This document shows, piece by piece, positions 55,841-64,000 of a stretch of DNA of 64,000 bases (position 1 is the first letter of the stretch; each line of letters starts with the position of its first letter). Source of the stretch: Rhizobium sp. SEMIA4064. Lineage in GTDB: Bacteria; Pseudomonadota; Alphaproteobacteria; Rhizobiales; Rhizobiaceae. Where the stretch lies: positions 118,501 through 182,500 of the forward strand of contig NZ_PYJN01000001.1 of the NCBI RefSeq assembly GCF_003025035.1, read 5' to 3'. A program made the position numbers and the translations under genes. The notes beneath the pieces were generated by a model. It searched no databases. It saw only the letters and a list, made by a program, of their open reading frames with translations, and had not been told where the DNA came from.

Positions 55841-55913
55841 TTATTGGCTGTCTGGTGGCGTGCTTTGCGGAAGCGGAGCGCGCCATTTTTAATTTGATCC
55901 CATTTTTCCGACC

Positions 55914-55946
55914 AAAGAAAAACCGCCGCGGTTGCCCGCGGCGGTT
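55914..55946 (-). terminator. Intrinsic terminator of the TolC-like gene
   Basis: AACCGCCGCGG (55921-55931) pairs with CCGCGGCGGTT (55936-55946). In the minus direction it ends in a T-rich run. Confidence 0.8.
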
Positions 55947-55982
55947 CTTATGAAAAGCGCCCGACGAAGCCGGGCGGTCTGT

Positions 55983-57437
55983 TTAGTTGACGGTCTTCTT
56001 GGCAGCGACCTTGACGACCTTGGCAGGTGCTGCGGCAACGATTGCCTTTTTGGCCGGAACATAACCGGCGCCGATATTGACGTTCAGAGAGATGTAATCG
56101 ATGGCACTCTGTGAGACAGCCTGGGCAAGGCTGTTCTGCGCATCCGAAACGTTGCGCTGTGCGTCGAGAACGTCGAGCAGCGAAGAGGCGCCGTCCTTAT
56201 AGCTTGCCGTCGAGAGTTCGAGGGCTTCCTGATAGGACTTCACCTGCGCCCGCAGTGCGGAAACCGTCTGCGCATCGCGGCTAACGGCCGACAGGGCGTT
56301 TTCGACCTGTTCGACACCAGACAGCACCGTTTGCTTCCAGACGATATACTGTTCGCGGCTGCTAGATTCGGCGCTCTTGACGTTGGCGCGCAAGGTGCCG
56401 CCATCGAAGATCGGCAGCGACAGGCTTGGGCCGAACGACCAGGTCGTCAGGCTGCCGCTGATGGACTTCGTGTGAATGTAGGACGGCGAAATCGAACCAC
56501 CGAGCGTGATCGTCGGGAAGAGCTGGGCTTCCGCTACGCCGATCTGTGCGGTTGCAGCAGCAAGGTTACGCTCGGCGACACGGATGTCGGGCCGGTTGCG
56601 GATGAGATCCGCCGGGACACCCGAATCGACACGGCCGCGGAATACCGGCTGGTTACCGCCGCTCTGCAACTGGGCGATAATGGTCTGCGACGGTACGTTG
56701 AGCAGCGTTGCGATATGATGCACCGCCTGCCGGTAGCTAATTTCGAGGCTCGGAATTGTCGAAAGCGTCTGGTTGACGAGACCTTCAGCCTGGACGACGT
56801 CGAGGCGGGAAGCAGCACCGGCATCAAGCTGGAACTTGGTCAATGCGAGCGTCTCGCGGCGAGACCTCAGGTTATCCTGCGCGATAGAAATGCGGGCCTG
56901 ATAGAGGCGGACATTGACGTAGCTGTTTGCCAGATCCTGCAGATAGGTCAGGCGAGCGACGTCGACGTTGGAATAGGCCGCATCCAGCGATGCATTGGCG
57001 CTTTCCTTGGCGCGGCGGTATTGGCCCCAGAGGTCGAGCAGCCACGAAGCCGTGAGATCGCCGCTGGTGGTGTTTCGCGTTTCGGTTTGCGTGCGCAATC
57101 CGCCCTTCTCGCCGCTGGTCGTATTACCGCCTTGCACGAGGAGGCTCGGCAGCCCGCCGGCGGCGGCGGAAACAACATTGGCCTGGGCCTGATTGATGCG
57201 TTCCAGCGACTGCTGGATGTTGAGGTTTTCTGCAAGTCCCTGCTCAACCAAGGTGTTCAGCTTCCTATCGCCGAAGGCTGTCCACCATTGCGAACTCGAG
57301 ACGTCGCTATTGATCTTCGTACCGCCCTCCGAGAACTTGCCCGCGAGGGGCATTTCCGGTGGCTTATGATCGGGGCCGCTGACGCAACCTGCCAGAAGAA
57401 GCAGCAGGGCGGGGGCGGCAGTACGAATGGATACCAT
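55983..57437 (-). CDS. TolC/OprM/NodT family outer-membrane efflux lipoprotein
   Basis: A 484-residue outer-membrane channel component of a tripartite efflux system. The lipobox LLLAGC puts the acylated Cys at 18. Two outer-membrane-factor repeats follow, each ending in typical stretches (LAENLNIQQSLERINQAQANV; TASYKDGASSLLDVLDAQRNVSDAQ in two parts). VPADLIRNRPDIRVAERNLAAATAQIGVAEAQLFP is the NodT/OprM hallmark. A Lys/Ala/Val-rich tail is unusual. No pump or adaptor gene is adjacent, so its partners are elsewhere. Start: ATG 57437 chosen over TTG 57452. Confidence 0.92.
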   Translation of the reverse strand: MVSIRTAAPALLLLLAGCVSGPDHKPPEMPLAGKFSEGGTKINSDVSSSQWWTAFGDRKLNTLVEQGLAENLNIQQSLERINQAQANVVSAAAGGLPSLLVQGGNTTSGEKGGLRTQTETRNTTSGDLTASWLLDLWGQYRRAKESANASLDAAYSNVDVARLTYLQDLANSYVNVRLYQARISIAQDNLRSRRETLALTKFQLDAGAASRLDVVQAEGLVNQTLSTIPSLEISYRQAVHHIATLLNVPSQTIIAQLQSGGNQPVFRGRVDSGVPADLIRNRPDIRVAERNLAAATAQIGVAEAQLFPTITLGGSISPSYIHTKSISGSLTTWSFGPSLSLPIFDGGTLRANVKSAESSSREQYIVWKQTVLSGVEQVENALSAVSRDAQTVSALRAQVKSYQEALELSTASYKDGASSLLDVLDAQRNVSDAQNSLAQAVSQSAIDYISLNVNIGAGYVPAKKAIVAAAPAKVVKVAAKKTVN

Positions 57438-57790
57438 CACATTATCCCACAATTCATTTTACATGGTCACTATCTTACGGAGTCAACGTGACCCCATGTG
57501 TGTCGGCGCTTCTGTCTACGCAATACCAATCAAACGAGCCGAAGCATTCGGCGTCAATCTATCAACAAGTTTGCAATAGCACAGTGCCTTTTGCGATTTT
57601 TCGCGGCGGAACACGTGTGGGAACATGACAAATAGGGGGGTTCCGGTAAAAAAATTATGAAGTGTTGCAAAAAACATACCCTACCCATTGCTACTTAAAG
57701 CAGTGAATGGTTAAGGATTCGAGATCCGACGCAACTCTGGGGCGGTCATTCCGTGCAGGTGCACGGCTAAATGACCATTCGGACGGTTCG
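57438..57790. other. Intergenic stretch between tolC-like gene and purC
   Basis: No gene is supported. The sequence at 57590-57720 is AT-richer than its surroundings. A plus-strand frame from 57707 is the shadow of purC. Confidence 0.35.
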
Positions 57791-58780
57791 TTATGGGAAG
57801 TAATGGGAGAGGCTTGCGCGAACCCGGTCGCGCGGTGTTGCACCGCGGTCGTCGGGAACGAAGGGCGTAGCCGTAATCGCTTCGTAAGCGCGGATGTACA
57901 CCTTCGAGGTCTGTTCGATCAGATCGAGCGGAATTTCGGGTATCTCGTCCTTATAAGGATCGCACCGCTCGCTCACCCAGGCGCGGACGAAATCCTTGTC
58001 GAAACTTGCAGGGCGCGCGCCCTTTTCGAAGCTCTCTTGGTAACTGTCGGCCAACCAGTAGCGGCTGCTGTCCGGCGTATGGATTTCGTCGGCGAGAAGG
58101 ATGTTGCCGTTTTCGTCGGTGCCGAACTCATATTTGGTGTCGACGAGGATCAGCCCCCGCTTGAGGGCAAGCTCCTGGCCGCGGGCGAACAAGGCCAGCG
58201 CGTAATCAGACAATGTCTGCCATTGCTCCCTCGTCAAAAGCCCTCGCTCGACGATCTGCGCCGGCGTCAGCGGTTCGTCATGGCCGCCGTCGAATTCCTT
58301 GCTGGTCGGCGTGATGATCGGCTCCGGCAGGATCTGATTGTCGCGCATGCCGTCCGGCAGGGTGATGCCGTACATCTCGCGCTGACCCTTCTTATAGAGC
58401 GTCAGGATAGAGGTGCCGGTGGTGCCGGCGAGATAGCCGCGCACGACAACCTCCACCGGCAGGATGTTTAGCCGCTTGCCGACGACCACATTGGGATCGG
58501 GATAGGCGATGACGTGGTTCGGGCAGATGTCCTTCGTCGCCTCGAACCAGTAGCGCGCCGTCTGCGTCAGTACCTGTCCTTTATATGGGATGCAGGTGAG
58601 GATGCGGTCGAAGGCGCTCAGCCGATCGGTGCTGATGATGATGCGGCTCCCGTCCGGCAGGTCATAATTCTCGCGCACCTTGCCGCGGTAATAATTGGGC
58701 AGTTCCGGAAAATGGGCTTCGGAGAGAATTCGCAACTTGGTCACCAGCAGGCTCGTGCATCCGCCCTGCGGATGCTTCAT
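57791..58780 (-). CDS. purC: Phosphoribosylaminoimidazole-succinocarboxamide synthase
   Basis: SAICAR synthase adds aspartate to CAIR in purine synthesis. The protein is about 329 residues, the longer form also seen in yeast, unlike the 237-residue E. coli type. Marks: [12 protein letters not shown] (about 30), [39 protein letters not shown] and [12 protein letters not shown]. Start: ATG 58780 after AAGGG. Relatives often begin near LRILSEA, about 15 residues later, so the N-terminus is uncertain. In this clade a second, short purC usually sits in purine clusters. Confidence 0.93.
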   Translation of the reverse strand: MKHPQGGCTSLLVTKLRILSEAHFPELPNYYRGKVRENYDLPDGSRIIISTDRLSAFDRILTCIPYKGQVLTQTARYWFEATKDICPNHVIAYPDPNVVVGKRLNILPVEVVVRGYLAGTTGTSILTLYKKGQREMYGITLPDGMRDNQILPEPIITPTSKEFDGGHDEPLTPAQIVERGLLTREQWQTLSDYALALFARGQELALKRGLILVDTKYEFGTDENGNILLADEIHTPDSSRYWLADSYQESFEKGARPASFDKDFVRAWVSERCDPYKDEIPEIPLDLIEQTSKVYIRAYEAITATPFVPDDRGATPRDRVRASLSHYFP

Positions 58781-58862
58781 GGTTGGACCCTTAACGCATA
58801 ATACCAGAAATCGGAATCGATTTTCGGACGGGATTATCGTCATCGGTTAAGCGCGGCTGCGC

Positions 58863-60608
58863 TCAAATCCAGAACCAACCGATCAAGGCCAGTGCCAGGC
58901 CATAGCTGACAATGGTCAACAGCCAGCCGGCGCGCAGGAAGTCGGTGAAACGATAGCTGCCGATGCTCATGGTCAGCGTATTGTTATGATGACCGAACGG
59001 CGTGATGAAATCGAGCGAGGCACCGGCCGCAACCGCAATTAGATAGGCATTGGCGGAATGCCCCGCCTTGGCCGCCAGTTCGAAGGCGATCGGCGTCAGC
59101 ACGATGGCGACGGTGGCGTTGTTGACGAAAGGCGTGATCACCATCGCCAGAAACAGGATGAGCGCGACGCCGAAACCCGGCCGTTCGATCGGCACGATGG
59201 CGCCGAGCCCGCCCGCCAGCATCTCCGCCGTCCCCGATGTCGCCACTGCCGTACCGAGCGGGATCATCGCCGCCAGCATAATGATGATCGGCCAGTTGAG
59301 ATCGGCGATCGCAGCGCGCAGATTGATGAAGTTCAACAGGGCCATCGCCAGGATGACGCCTGCAAAGGCGATCTCCGGGCGAAGCAGGCCGGTAGCAGCG
59401 GCAAGCACGCCGCAGGCAAAAAGCAGAAGCGGCCAGAAGGAGCGCAACGGCGGCGTGTGGTCGTAGCTTGCGGCCAGCGGCAGGCATTCGCATTCTTCCA
59501 GCGCCTCAGCGATAGCATGCTTCGGCCCTTCCAGCTTGAGGATATCGCCGATCGAAAGCGTAAGATCGTCGAAACGGCCTTCGATGCGCGGCGAGCGCAT
59601 GGAAAGCCCGGTGATCGCGACCCCCCGCGACCGGAAAACGTCCAGCGATTGGACGCGCGAGCCGATCAAAGTGCTTTGCGGCATGACCACCGCTTCGCTG
59701 CGAATGAAATCGGACCCGTAGGGATCGGGATGGGATTCGAGCATCAGTACGCCCTTGGCCGAAAGCCTGTCGAACAGCACGTCCGGCCCTTCGGCAAGCA
59801 GAATGTCGCCGGCCTCGATCACGGTGCTTTCGGCAGGAGAGGCAAAGCGGCTGCCGCGGATCAGCGCATACGGCTGGATACCGAAAGCCCGACGGCAGTC
59901 CACCAGGCGCTGCCCGACCAAGGGGGAGCCATGCGGTATCCGGCGTTCCGCGATCATCTGCCGGTCCACGGTCCGGCCGGGGACTGCATCTTCCTCACTC
60001 GATCTGGGAAACAACCGCGGAACGGTCGCGGCAATCACAATCACGCCGACCACGGCAACCGGCAGGCCGACATAGGCGAAGTCGAAAAAATGGAAGCCGC
60101 GTCCCGTCGCCCTGAGCAGCGCGTCGCTGACCAGAAGGTTAGCCGGCGTGCCGATCAGCGACACCAATCCGCCGAGTAGTGCTGAAAACGAAATGGGGAT
60201 CAGCAATTGTCGCCGTGGAATGGCGGTGACGTCGGCGATGCGCAGCGCCACCGGCAGCGCGATGGCATAGGCGCCGATATTGTTCATGAAGATCGAGATG
60301 AAAGCCGTCAGTCCGGAGAGAGCTCCGATGATCACAAAGGACGGCGGATCTGCGGCAAGCAAGCGGTCCGCCAGCGCGCCGAAAAGCTGCGCCCGTGCCA
60401 GCACCTGCACGATCAGCAGGATTTCGATCACGGTGATCACGACCGGGCTCGCGAGGCCGGAAAACACCCCCTCTGACGAATAGAGGCCCAGCGCGTATCC
60501 CGCAAGCAGCCCGGCGATCGAGATGACCTCGATCCGGAAACGGTCAAGACAAAACAGCGCCAGCATCAGGCCCAGAAGGATCAGCAGGGATGCTTGTTCG
60601 AACGTCAT
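58863..60608 (-). CDS. SLC13/DASS-type anion transporter with two TrkA-C (RCK_C) domains
   Basis: A 581-residue permease. Membrane helices fill 1-190 and 385-581. Between them lie two RCK_C domains (about 205-290 and 295-380; e.g. PLVGQRLVDCRRAFGIQPYALIRG, then STLIGSRVQSLDVFRSRGVAITGL). Helix-loop motifs SIFMNNIGAYAIALPVAL, LIGTPANLLVSDA and TPFVNNATVAIVLTPIAF fit citrate/sulfate-type transporters such as SAC1-like proteins. Substrate open. ATG at 60608 chosen. Confidence 0.9.
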   Translation of the reverse strand: MTFEQASLLILLGLMLALFCLDRFRIEVISIAGLLAGYALGLYSSEGVFSGLASPVVITVIEILLIVQVLARAQLFGALADRLLAADPPSFVIIGALSGLTAFISIFMNNIGAYAIALPVALRIADVTAIPRRQLLIPISFSALLGGLVSLIGTPANLLVSDALLRATGRGFHFFDFAYVGLPVAVVGVIVIAATVPRLFPRSSEEDAVPGRTVDRQMIAERRIPHGSPLVGQRLVDCRRAFGIQPYALIRGSRFASPAESTVIEAGDILLAEGPDVLFDRLSAKGVLMLESHPDPYGSDFIRSEAVVMPQSTLIGSRVQSLDVFRSRGVAITGLSMRSPRIEGRFDDLTLSIGDILKLEGPKHAIAEALEECECLPLAASYDHTPPLRSFWPLLLFACGVLAAATGLLRPEIAFAGVILAMALLNFINLRAAIADLNWPIIIMLAAMIPLGTAVATSGTAEMLAGGLGAIVPIERPGFGVALILFLAMVITPFVNNATVAIVLTPIAFELAAKAGHSANAYLIAVAAGASLDFITPFGHHNNTLTMSIGSYRFTDFLRAGWLLTIVSYGLALALIGWFWI

Positions 60609-60684
60609 GGGCGGGCCCCGGAGATTCGCTAAGACCCAGAATGAACCAGCCGGCCGGTTCTGTACAGCCCCGGCGAGACCGCCG

Positions 60685-61368
60685 TCAGGCAGGCCTGCGC
60701 CAACCGCCGTTTCCGCTCCTTTCGAGGATCGGCGTCGAAAAAACGCCGACGATCCGCCCGTTCCACGGCATGCCGGTGGCATCGACCCGCTCCCGCCAGC
60801 GCTCGGATTGCAGCATGGCCACCCCGATCACGACAGGCTCGATGCCGCATGCCGCCAAAAGCTCCAGGCCGGAGACGATGGAGGCGCCGCTCGAGATCAC
60901 GTCGTCGATCAGCCCAACCCGCTTTCCTTGCAGAAGCGGCAGCATGCGCGGATCGATATAAAGCCGCTTCTCCTGGTTCGGCGTGGTGATGGAGGACAGC
61001 GAAACCGACAGATCCTCGCGATACCAGAATTTGCGCGAGGTGCCGAGCGGAACATAACGCTGATGGCCGAGAGCACGGGCAACCGCGCTTGCTAGCGTCA
61101 GCCCGAGCGTTGGCAGCCCGGCGACAACATCGACATCATGTATCGCGATGCGTGCGGCTAGCGCTTCGGCCAGCGCCTCCTGCACGGAAAAACTGGCCTG
61201 ATTGATGATCAGCGAGGCCAGCGCGTGGTCGCCATCGGCCAGCACACGGATCGGCAGACGCATTTGCCGCCTGTCGGGCAGCTCCGCCACATAGAAATCG
61301 CGGAACTCGCCGCTTGCATCAAAGCTTTGCGGCGGATGGATTTCCTGCCAGAAATCATGAGGCTGCAT
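60685..61368 (-). CDS. Phosphoribosyltransferase family protein
   Basis: A 227-residue type I PRTase. The PRPP-binding motif is VGLIDDVISSGAS (151-163), with VVAGLPTLGLTLASAVARALG upstream and RKFWYREDLSVSLSSIT as flexible loop. It resembles adenine/orotate PRTases, but the long N-terminal domain is unlike either. Its start lies 14 bases inside the end of the pseudouridine synthase gene, suggesting coupling. Confidence 0.87.
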   Translation of the reverse strand: MQPHDFWQEIHPPQSFDASGEFRDFYVAELPDRRQMRLPIRVLADGDHALASLIINQASFSVQEALAEALAARIAIHDVDVVAGLPTLGLTLASAVARALGHQRYVPLGTSRKFWYREDLSVSLSSITTPNQEKRLYIDPRMLPLLQGKRVGLIDDVISSGASIVSGLELLAACGIEPVVIGVAMLQSERWRERVDATGMPWNGRIVGVFSTPILERSGNGGWRRPA

Positions 61369-62191
61369 TGCGTCCCGCCTTCAGCCCATTTCGCCCCTTC
61401 TTTTCCAAGCCCGCACGGCGGCGAAGCCCGAGAATTTCCGCCTCCGTCAGCGCCCGGACCGCGCCTTTCGGAAGATCGCCGAGCGCGATATCGCCAAAAG
61501 CGACGCGCACCAGTCGCAGGCATTCGATGTCGAGCACCTCCAGCATCCGCCGGATCTGCCGGTTGCGCCCCTCCTTGAGCTCGACCTCGATCCAGGCATT
61601 GCGGTCACCGCTGCGCAGCAGGCGGGCGGAGATGGCGGTCAGAAGCTCCCCATCGTCAATGATTCCACGTTCCATGCGGCTCAGGAGTTCTTGGTCCATG
61701 ATGCGGTTGACCTGGACATGATAGATCTTGCTCACATGGGTGACGGGATCGAGCAACACCTGCGCCAACACGGTGTCATTGGTGAAGAGAAGCAGCCCTT
61801 CGCTTGCCTTGTCCAGCCGTCCGACCGGTGCCAAATGTCGGGCGTCGATATCCTTCAGACAGTCATAGACCGTCGGCCGGCCCTCGGGATCGTCGCGTGT
61901 CGTCACCAGCCCGCGCGGCTTGTTCAGCATGAAATAAAGCTGCTTTTCTGCTGCGATCTCGACGCCGCCGACGGCAATCCGCGCCCGGTCGAGATCGATC
62001 CAGGCGGCCGGATCGGTGATCTTGCGGCCGTCGACTGTAACGCGGCCGGCAGCGATCAATGCTTCGGCCTGGGTGCGCGAGCAATAGCCGAGCTTCGACA
62101 GCGCCCGCGGCAGCGTTACGCGCTTGCCTTCAGCCTCCGGCCGGCCTTTCGCCCCCTTGCCTGATCTCTGCGGTGCATGCCTTTGGCTCAC
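61355..62191 (-). CDS. RsuA/RluB/RluE family pseudouridine synthase
   Basis: A 278-residue rRNA pseudouridine synthase. A basic N-terminal tail is followed by an S4 domain (about 26-72, TLPRALSKLGYCSRTQAEALIAAGRVTVDG). The catalytic domain has Asp127 in GRLDKASEGLLLFTND, KIYHVQV and KEGRNRQIRRMLE. Whether it acts on 16S or 23S cannot be told; RluE-like in size. It overlaps the PRTase gene. Confidence 0.9.
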   Translation of the reverse strand: MSQRHAPQRSGKGAKGRPEAEGKRVTLPRALSKLGYCSRTQAEALIAAGRVTVDGRKITDPAAWIDLDRARIAVGGVEIAAEKQLYFMLNKPRGLVTTRDDPEGRPTVYDCLKDIDARHLAPVGRLDKASEGLLLFTNDTVLAQVLLDPVTHVSKIYHVQVNRIMDQELLSRMERGIIDDGELLTAISARLLRSGDRNAWIEVELKEGRNRQIRRMLEVLDIECLRLVRVAFGDIALGDLPKGAVRALTEAEILGLRRRAGLEKKGRNGLKAGRNAAS

Positions 62192-62545
62192 CCCGTTGCC
62201 TCGTCCTTGTTGTGTCGATGGTTAGGCGTATCGGCCCGATAAAGCACGAGGCCAATCCTTCGCACGGGGAACGTCGCGACGCAAATCGCAGCAAAGGGAA
62301 ACACACAGGAGAGACAGGGCTCGCGCCTTGTCAACGCGAGCCCTGCCGGCGGGCCGGAGCGGCGATGGGTCGGGTGCGGCGGCGCCGGGGTAGCTGTCGC
62401 CGCCCGCTCCGGAGGGGGCCGTCGCGGCGAAACCTGCATGGCCTCTGTTGCCGGAATTTTTCAGAACGGCGGAAATTTGTTACAGTTTGTATCACCGGCC
62501 GTTTCCTTGTTGTCAAAACCGCCCTTCGCCTCGCATGGATGCGTC
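62192..62545. other. Divergent intergenic region before the two-component genes
   Basis: No gene is supported. CCTGCCGGCGGGCC and CCGCCCGCTCCGG stretches at 62340-62420 can form GC-rich hairpins. It should hold promoters for both divergent units. Confidence 0.35.
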
Positions 62546-63265
62546 ATGGTTTGTGCATCGCTTCTTCTGGTCGAGGACGACCGCGAAATTCGGGCGCTTC
62601 TGGAGGAGTTCCTGAGCCGCGAAGGGTTTGCTGTCGAGGCGGTCGAAAGCGCCGCCGCCATGGATCGCGCACTCGCGAGAGGTTTTCCCGATCTCATCAT
62701 TCTCGACCTGATGCTGCCGGGCGAAGATGGGTTGTCGGCCTGCCGCCGCATACGGGCGCGCAGCCAGGTGCCGATCCTGATGCTGACTGCGAAGTCCGAT
62801 GATATCGACCGCATTCTCGGCCTTGAAATGGGCGCCGACGATTATCTCGGCAAACCCTTCAATCCGCGCGAGCTCTTGGCGCGCATCCGCGCCATCCTGC
62901 GCCGCTCCGGTCCCGAACGACCCGAGGAGGGCAGCGGCCCGCGCCGGCGCAAGAGTTTTGCGGGCCTCATCGTCGATCTCGACGGCAGGGCGATCGAGAT
63001 CGAAGGCGAGGGTCCGGTGCGCCTGACGACCGCGGAGTTCGATCTGCTCGTCTGCTTCCTGGAACGGCCGCGCCGGGTGCTGTCGCGCGACCAACTGCTC
63101 GACTGGACGCGCGGCCGTGGCGCCGATCCCTTCGATCGCACCATCGACGTGACTGTCTCGCGCCTGCGCACCAAGCTTGCGCATTATTTGCCCGATGGCG
63201 CGCAGGTCATCACCACTGTCCGCAATGCCGGCTACCTGCTGACCGTCGATGTGAGGGATGTCTGA
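62546..63265 (+). CDS. OmpR/PhoB family response regulator
   Basis: A 239-residue two-component regulator. The receiver domain has acidic pocket Glu10-Asp11-Asp12, phospho-acceptor Asp54 (LIILDLMLPG), Thr81 and Lys103. The winged-helix effector (about 140-235) has VRLTTAEFDLLVCFLERPRRVLSRDQLLD and DVTVSRLRTKL with VRNAGYLL. Start ATG 62546 (MVCASLLLVEDD). The kinase gene follows after three bases. Target genes unknown. Confidence 0.93.
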   Translation: MVCASLLLVEDDREIRALLEEFLSREGFAVEAVESAAAMDRALARGFPDLIILDLMLPGEDGLSACRRIRARSQVPILMLTAKSDDIDRILGLEMGADDYLGKPFNPRELLARIRAILRRSGPERPEEGSGPRRRKSFAGLIVDLDGRAIEIEGEGPVRLTTAEFDLLVCFLERPRRVLSRDQLLDWTRGRGADPFDRTIDVTVSRLRTKLAHYLPDGAQVITTVRNAGYLLTVDVRDV

Positions 63266-63268
63266 ACC

Positions 63269-64000
63269 ATGCTGAAACTCGGCCTCGTTTCCCGCATCAT
63301 CATGATCGTTGCCGTGGCGCTGTTCATCATCCAGCTCGCCGCCTTCGTCGCCGCCAGTTTGAAACCGGACTTGCCGCTCAACCACCAGCTATCGCCGGCG
63401 ATGCAGGTCAAGTCGGCGATGCGCCTCCTCGATGCCATTCAGCCCGAGGCGCAGGAGCAGGCCGCGCGGGCGCTGAACGCCACTGGTCTCGATCTGCGCC
63501 TGGTCGATGCCGCAGCGCCCGCGCAAAATGATGCAGCCGATCTCACTCTCGGCCGCACACTGGCCCGTGAGTTTGCCAACATGGCGTTTGGCGATCGTTA
63601 TTTCAGCTTACGCTCTCTCCCGGAACGACCGCAGGGTTGGTTTTCAGTCGGTGCTCCCGACCGAACGATAGAAGTGTCGATCGGCGTTGCCGGCGGCAAG
63701 GTTGCCGTCTTCAGCCTGGCCGATACGCCGACGGTGCGGCTGCGCGGCGTGCCGGTGGGCTTCATGGCCGGACTTCTCGGCGTGCTGGTGGCGGTGATCG
63801 CCGTCTGCGCCGTGGCGCGCGAGACGCGGCCGCTGACCAGGCTGTCACGCACCGTCAATTCCATCGGAAAGGGCCTGCAGCCGATCGATATTCCGGAGCG
63901 GGGCGCCTGCGAGCTGCGCATGCTGATCCGCGCCATCAACGGCATGCAATTGCGCATCGCTGCCTTGATCAACAACCGCACCCTGATCCTCGGGGCGATC
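63269..64000 (+). CDS. Sensor histidine kinase, partial (5' part)
   Basis: 244 codons before the window end. First membrane helix about 8-30 (IIMIVAVALFIIQLAAFVAA), then a periplasmic domain of about 130 residues, second helix about 167-187 (MAGLLGVLVAVIAVCAVA) and the start of a HAMP domain (RETRPLTRLSRTVNSIGKG). The HisKA and ATPase domains lie outside. It is the likely partner of the adjacent response regulator. Confidence 0.9.
   Translation, partial: MLKLGLVSRIIMIVAVALFIIQLAAFVAASLKPDLPLNHQLSPAMQVKSAMRLLDAIQPEAQEQAARALNATGLDLRLVDAAAPAQNDAADLTLGRTLAREFANMAFGDRYFSLRSLPERPQGWFSVGAPDRTIEVSIGVAGGKVAVFSLADTPTVRLRGVPVGFMAGLLGVLVAVIAVCAVARETRPLTRLSRTVNSIGKGLQPIDIPERGACELRMLIRAINGMQLRIAALINNRTLILGAI

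Noticed and set aside
57707-58471. 254-codon plus-strand frame opposite purC
   Set aside because: Antisense to a well-supported SAICAR synthase and without its own start signals.

Overview
This window looks like core chromosome of a fast-growing Rhizobium-type alphaproteobacterium. The evidence is a GC-rich sequence, the long-form infB/nusA/rimP translation cluster, Irr instead of Fur, the FabA-FabB-FabI cluster, membrane-anchored CycM, TIGR02300, DUF982 and DUF1058/SH3 proteins, and dnaX next to the SRP RNA gene. The genus is an inference. I see no prophage, insertion sequence, CRISPR array or plasmid functions.

Layout. 1-2340: 5' part of aroA (minus), a TIGR02300 acidic protein, tRNA-Ala(GGC) and a GIY-YIG protein. 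2340-3480: a gene-poor stretch holding one 42-residue protein gene with its own promoter, a Shine-Dalgarno hairpin and a terminator. 3480-9670: YdcF, an exported protein, a TRIC/UPF0126 membrane protein, irr, the fabA-fabB-fabI operon, a HIT protein and a GNAT remnant. 9825-12105: an acyltransferase and an RsmC-like methyltransferase. 12325-23470: the large minus-strand information cluster rimP-nusA-ylxR-infB-rbfA-truB-[exported hydrolase]-rpsO-pnp, read from the high-coordinate end. 23677-25396: a compact MarR / methyltransferase / FlK-like thioesterase operon, the most interesting cassette. 25450-33990: lytic transglycosylase, recR, MOSC protein, hydrolase, Lrp regulator, ybaB, dnaX, SRP RNA, HIT-nudC and a WYL regulator. 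34075-39570: a small protein, two VOC proteins among interspersed repeats, pheA, kdsB, cycM, an AEC transporter and a candidate sRNA. 39574-47000: adenosine kinase, CadD-like exporter, SH3 protein, hydroxyacid dehydrogenase, GNAT, ThiF/MoeB, recF, and a MarR/GST pair with twin operators. 47110-52903: dnaJ, dnaK and a class A PBP. 53159-57437: small proteins, DUF982, SH3 protein, a second candidate sRNA and a TolC-like lipoprotein. 57791-64000: purC, SLC13-type transporter, phosphoribosyltransferase, RsuA-type pseudouridine synthase and a two-component pair cut by the window end.

Most genes are housekeeping: fatty acid synthesis, translation initiation, RNA decay, DNA repair, chaperones, cell wall. 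The accessory signal lies in small regulated cassettes (two MarR systems with readable operators), orphan promoter/terminator pairs that suggest sRNAs, an intrinsic-terminator hairpin in the rimP-nusA leader, and several families of interspersed palindromic repeats.
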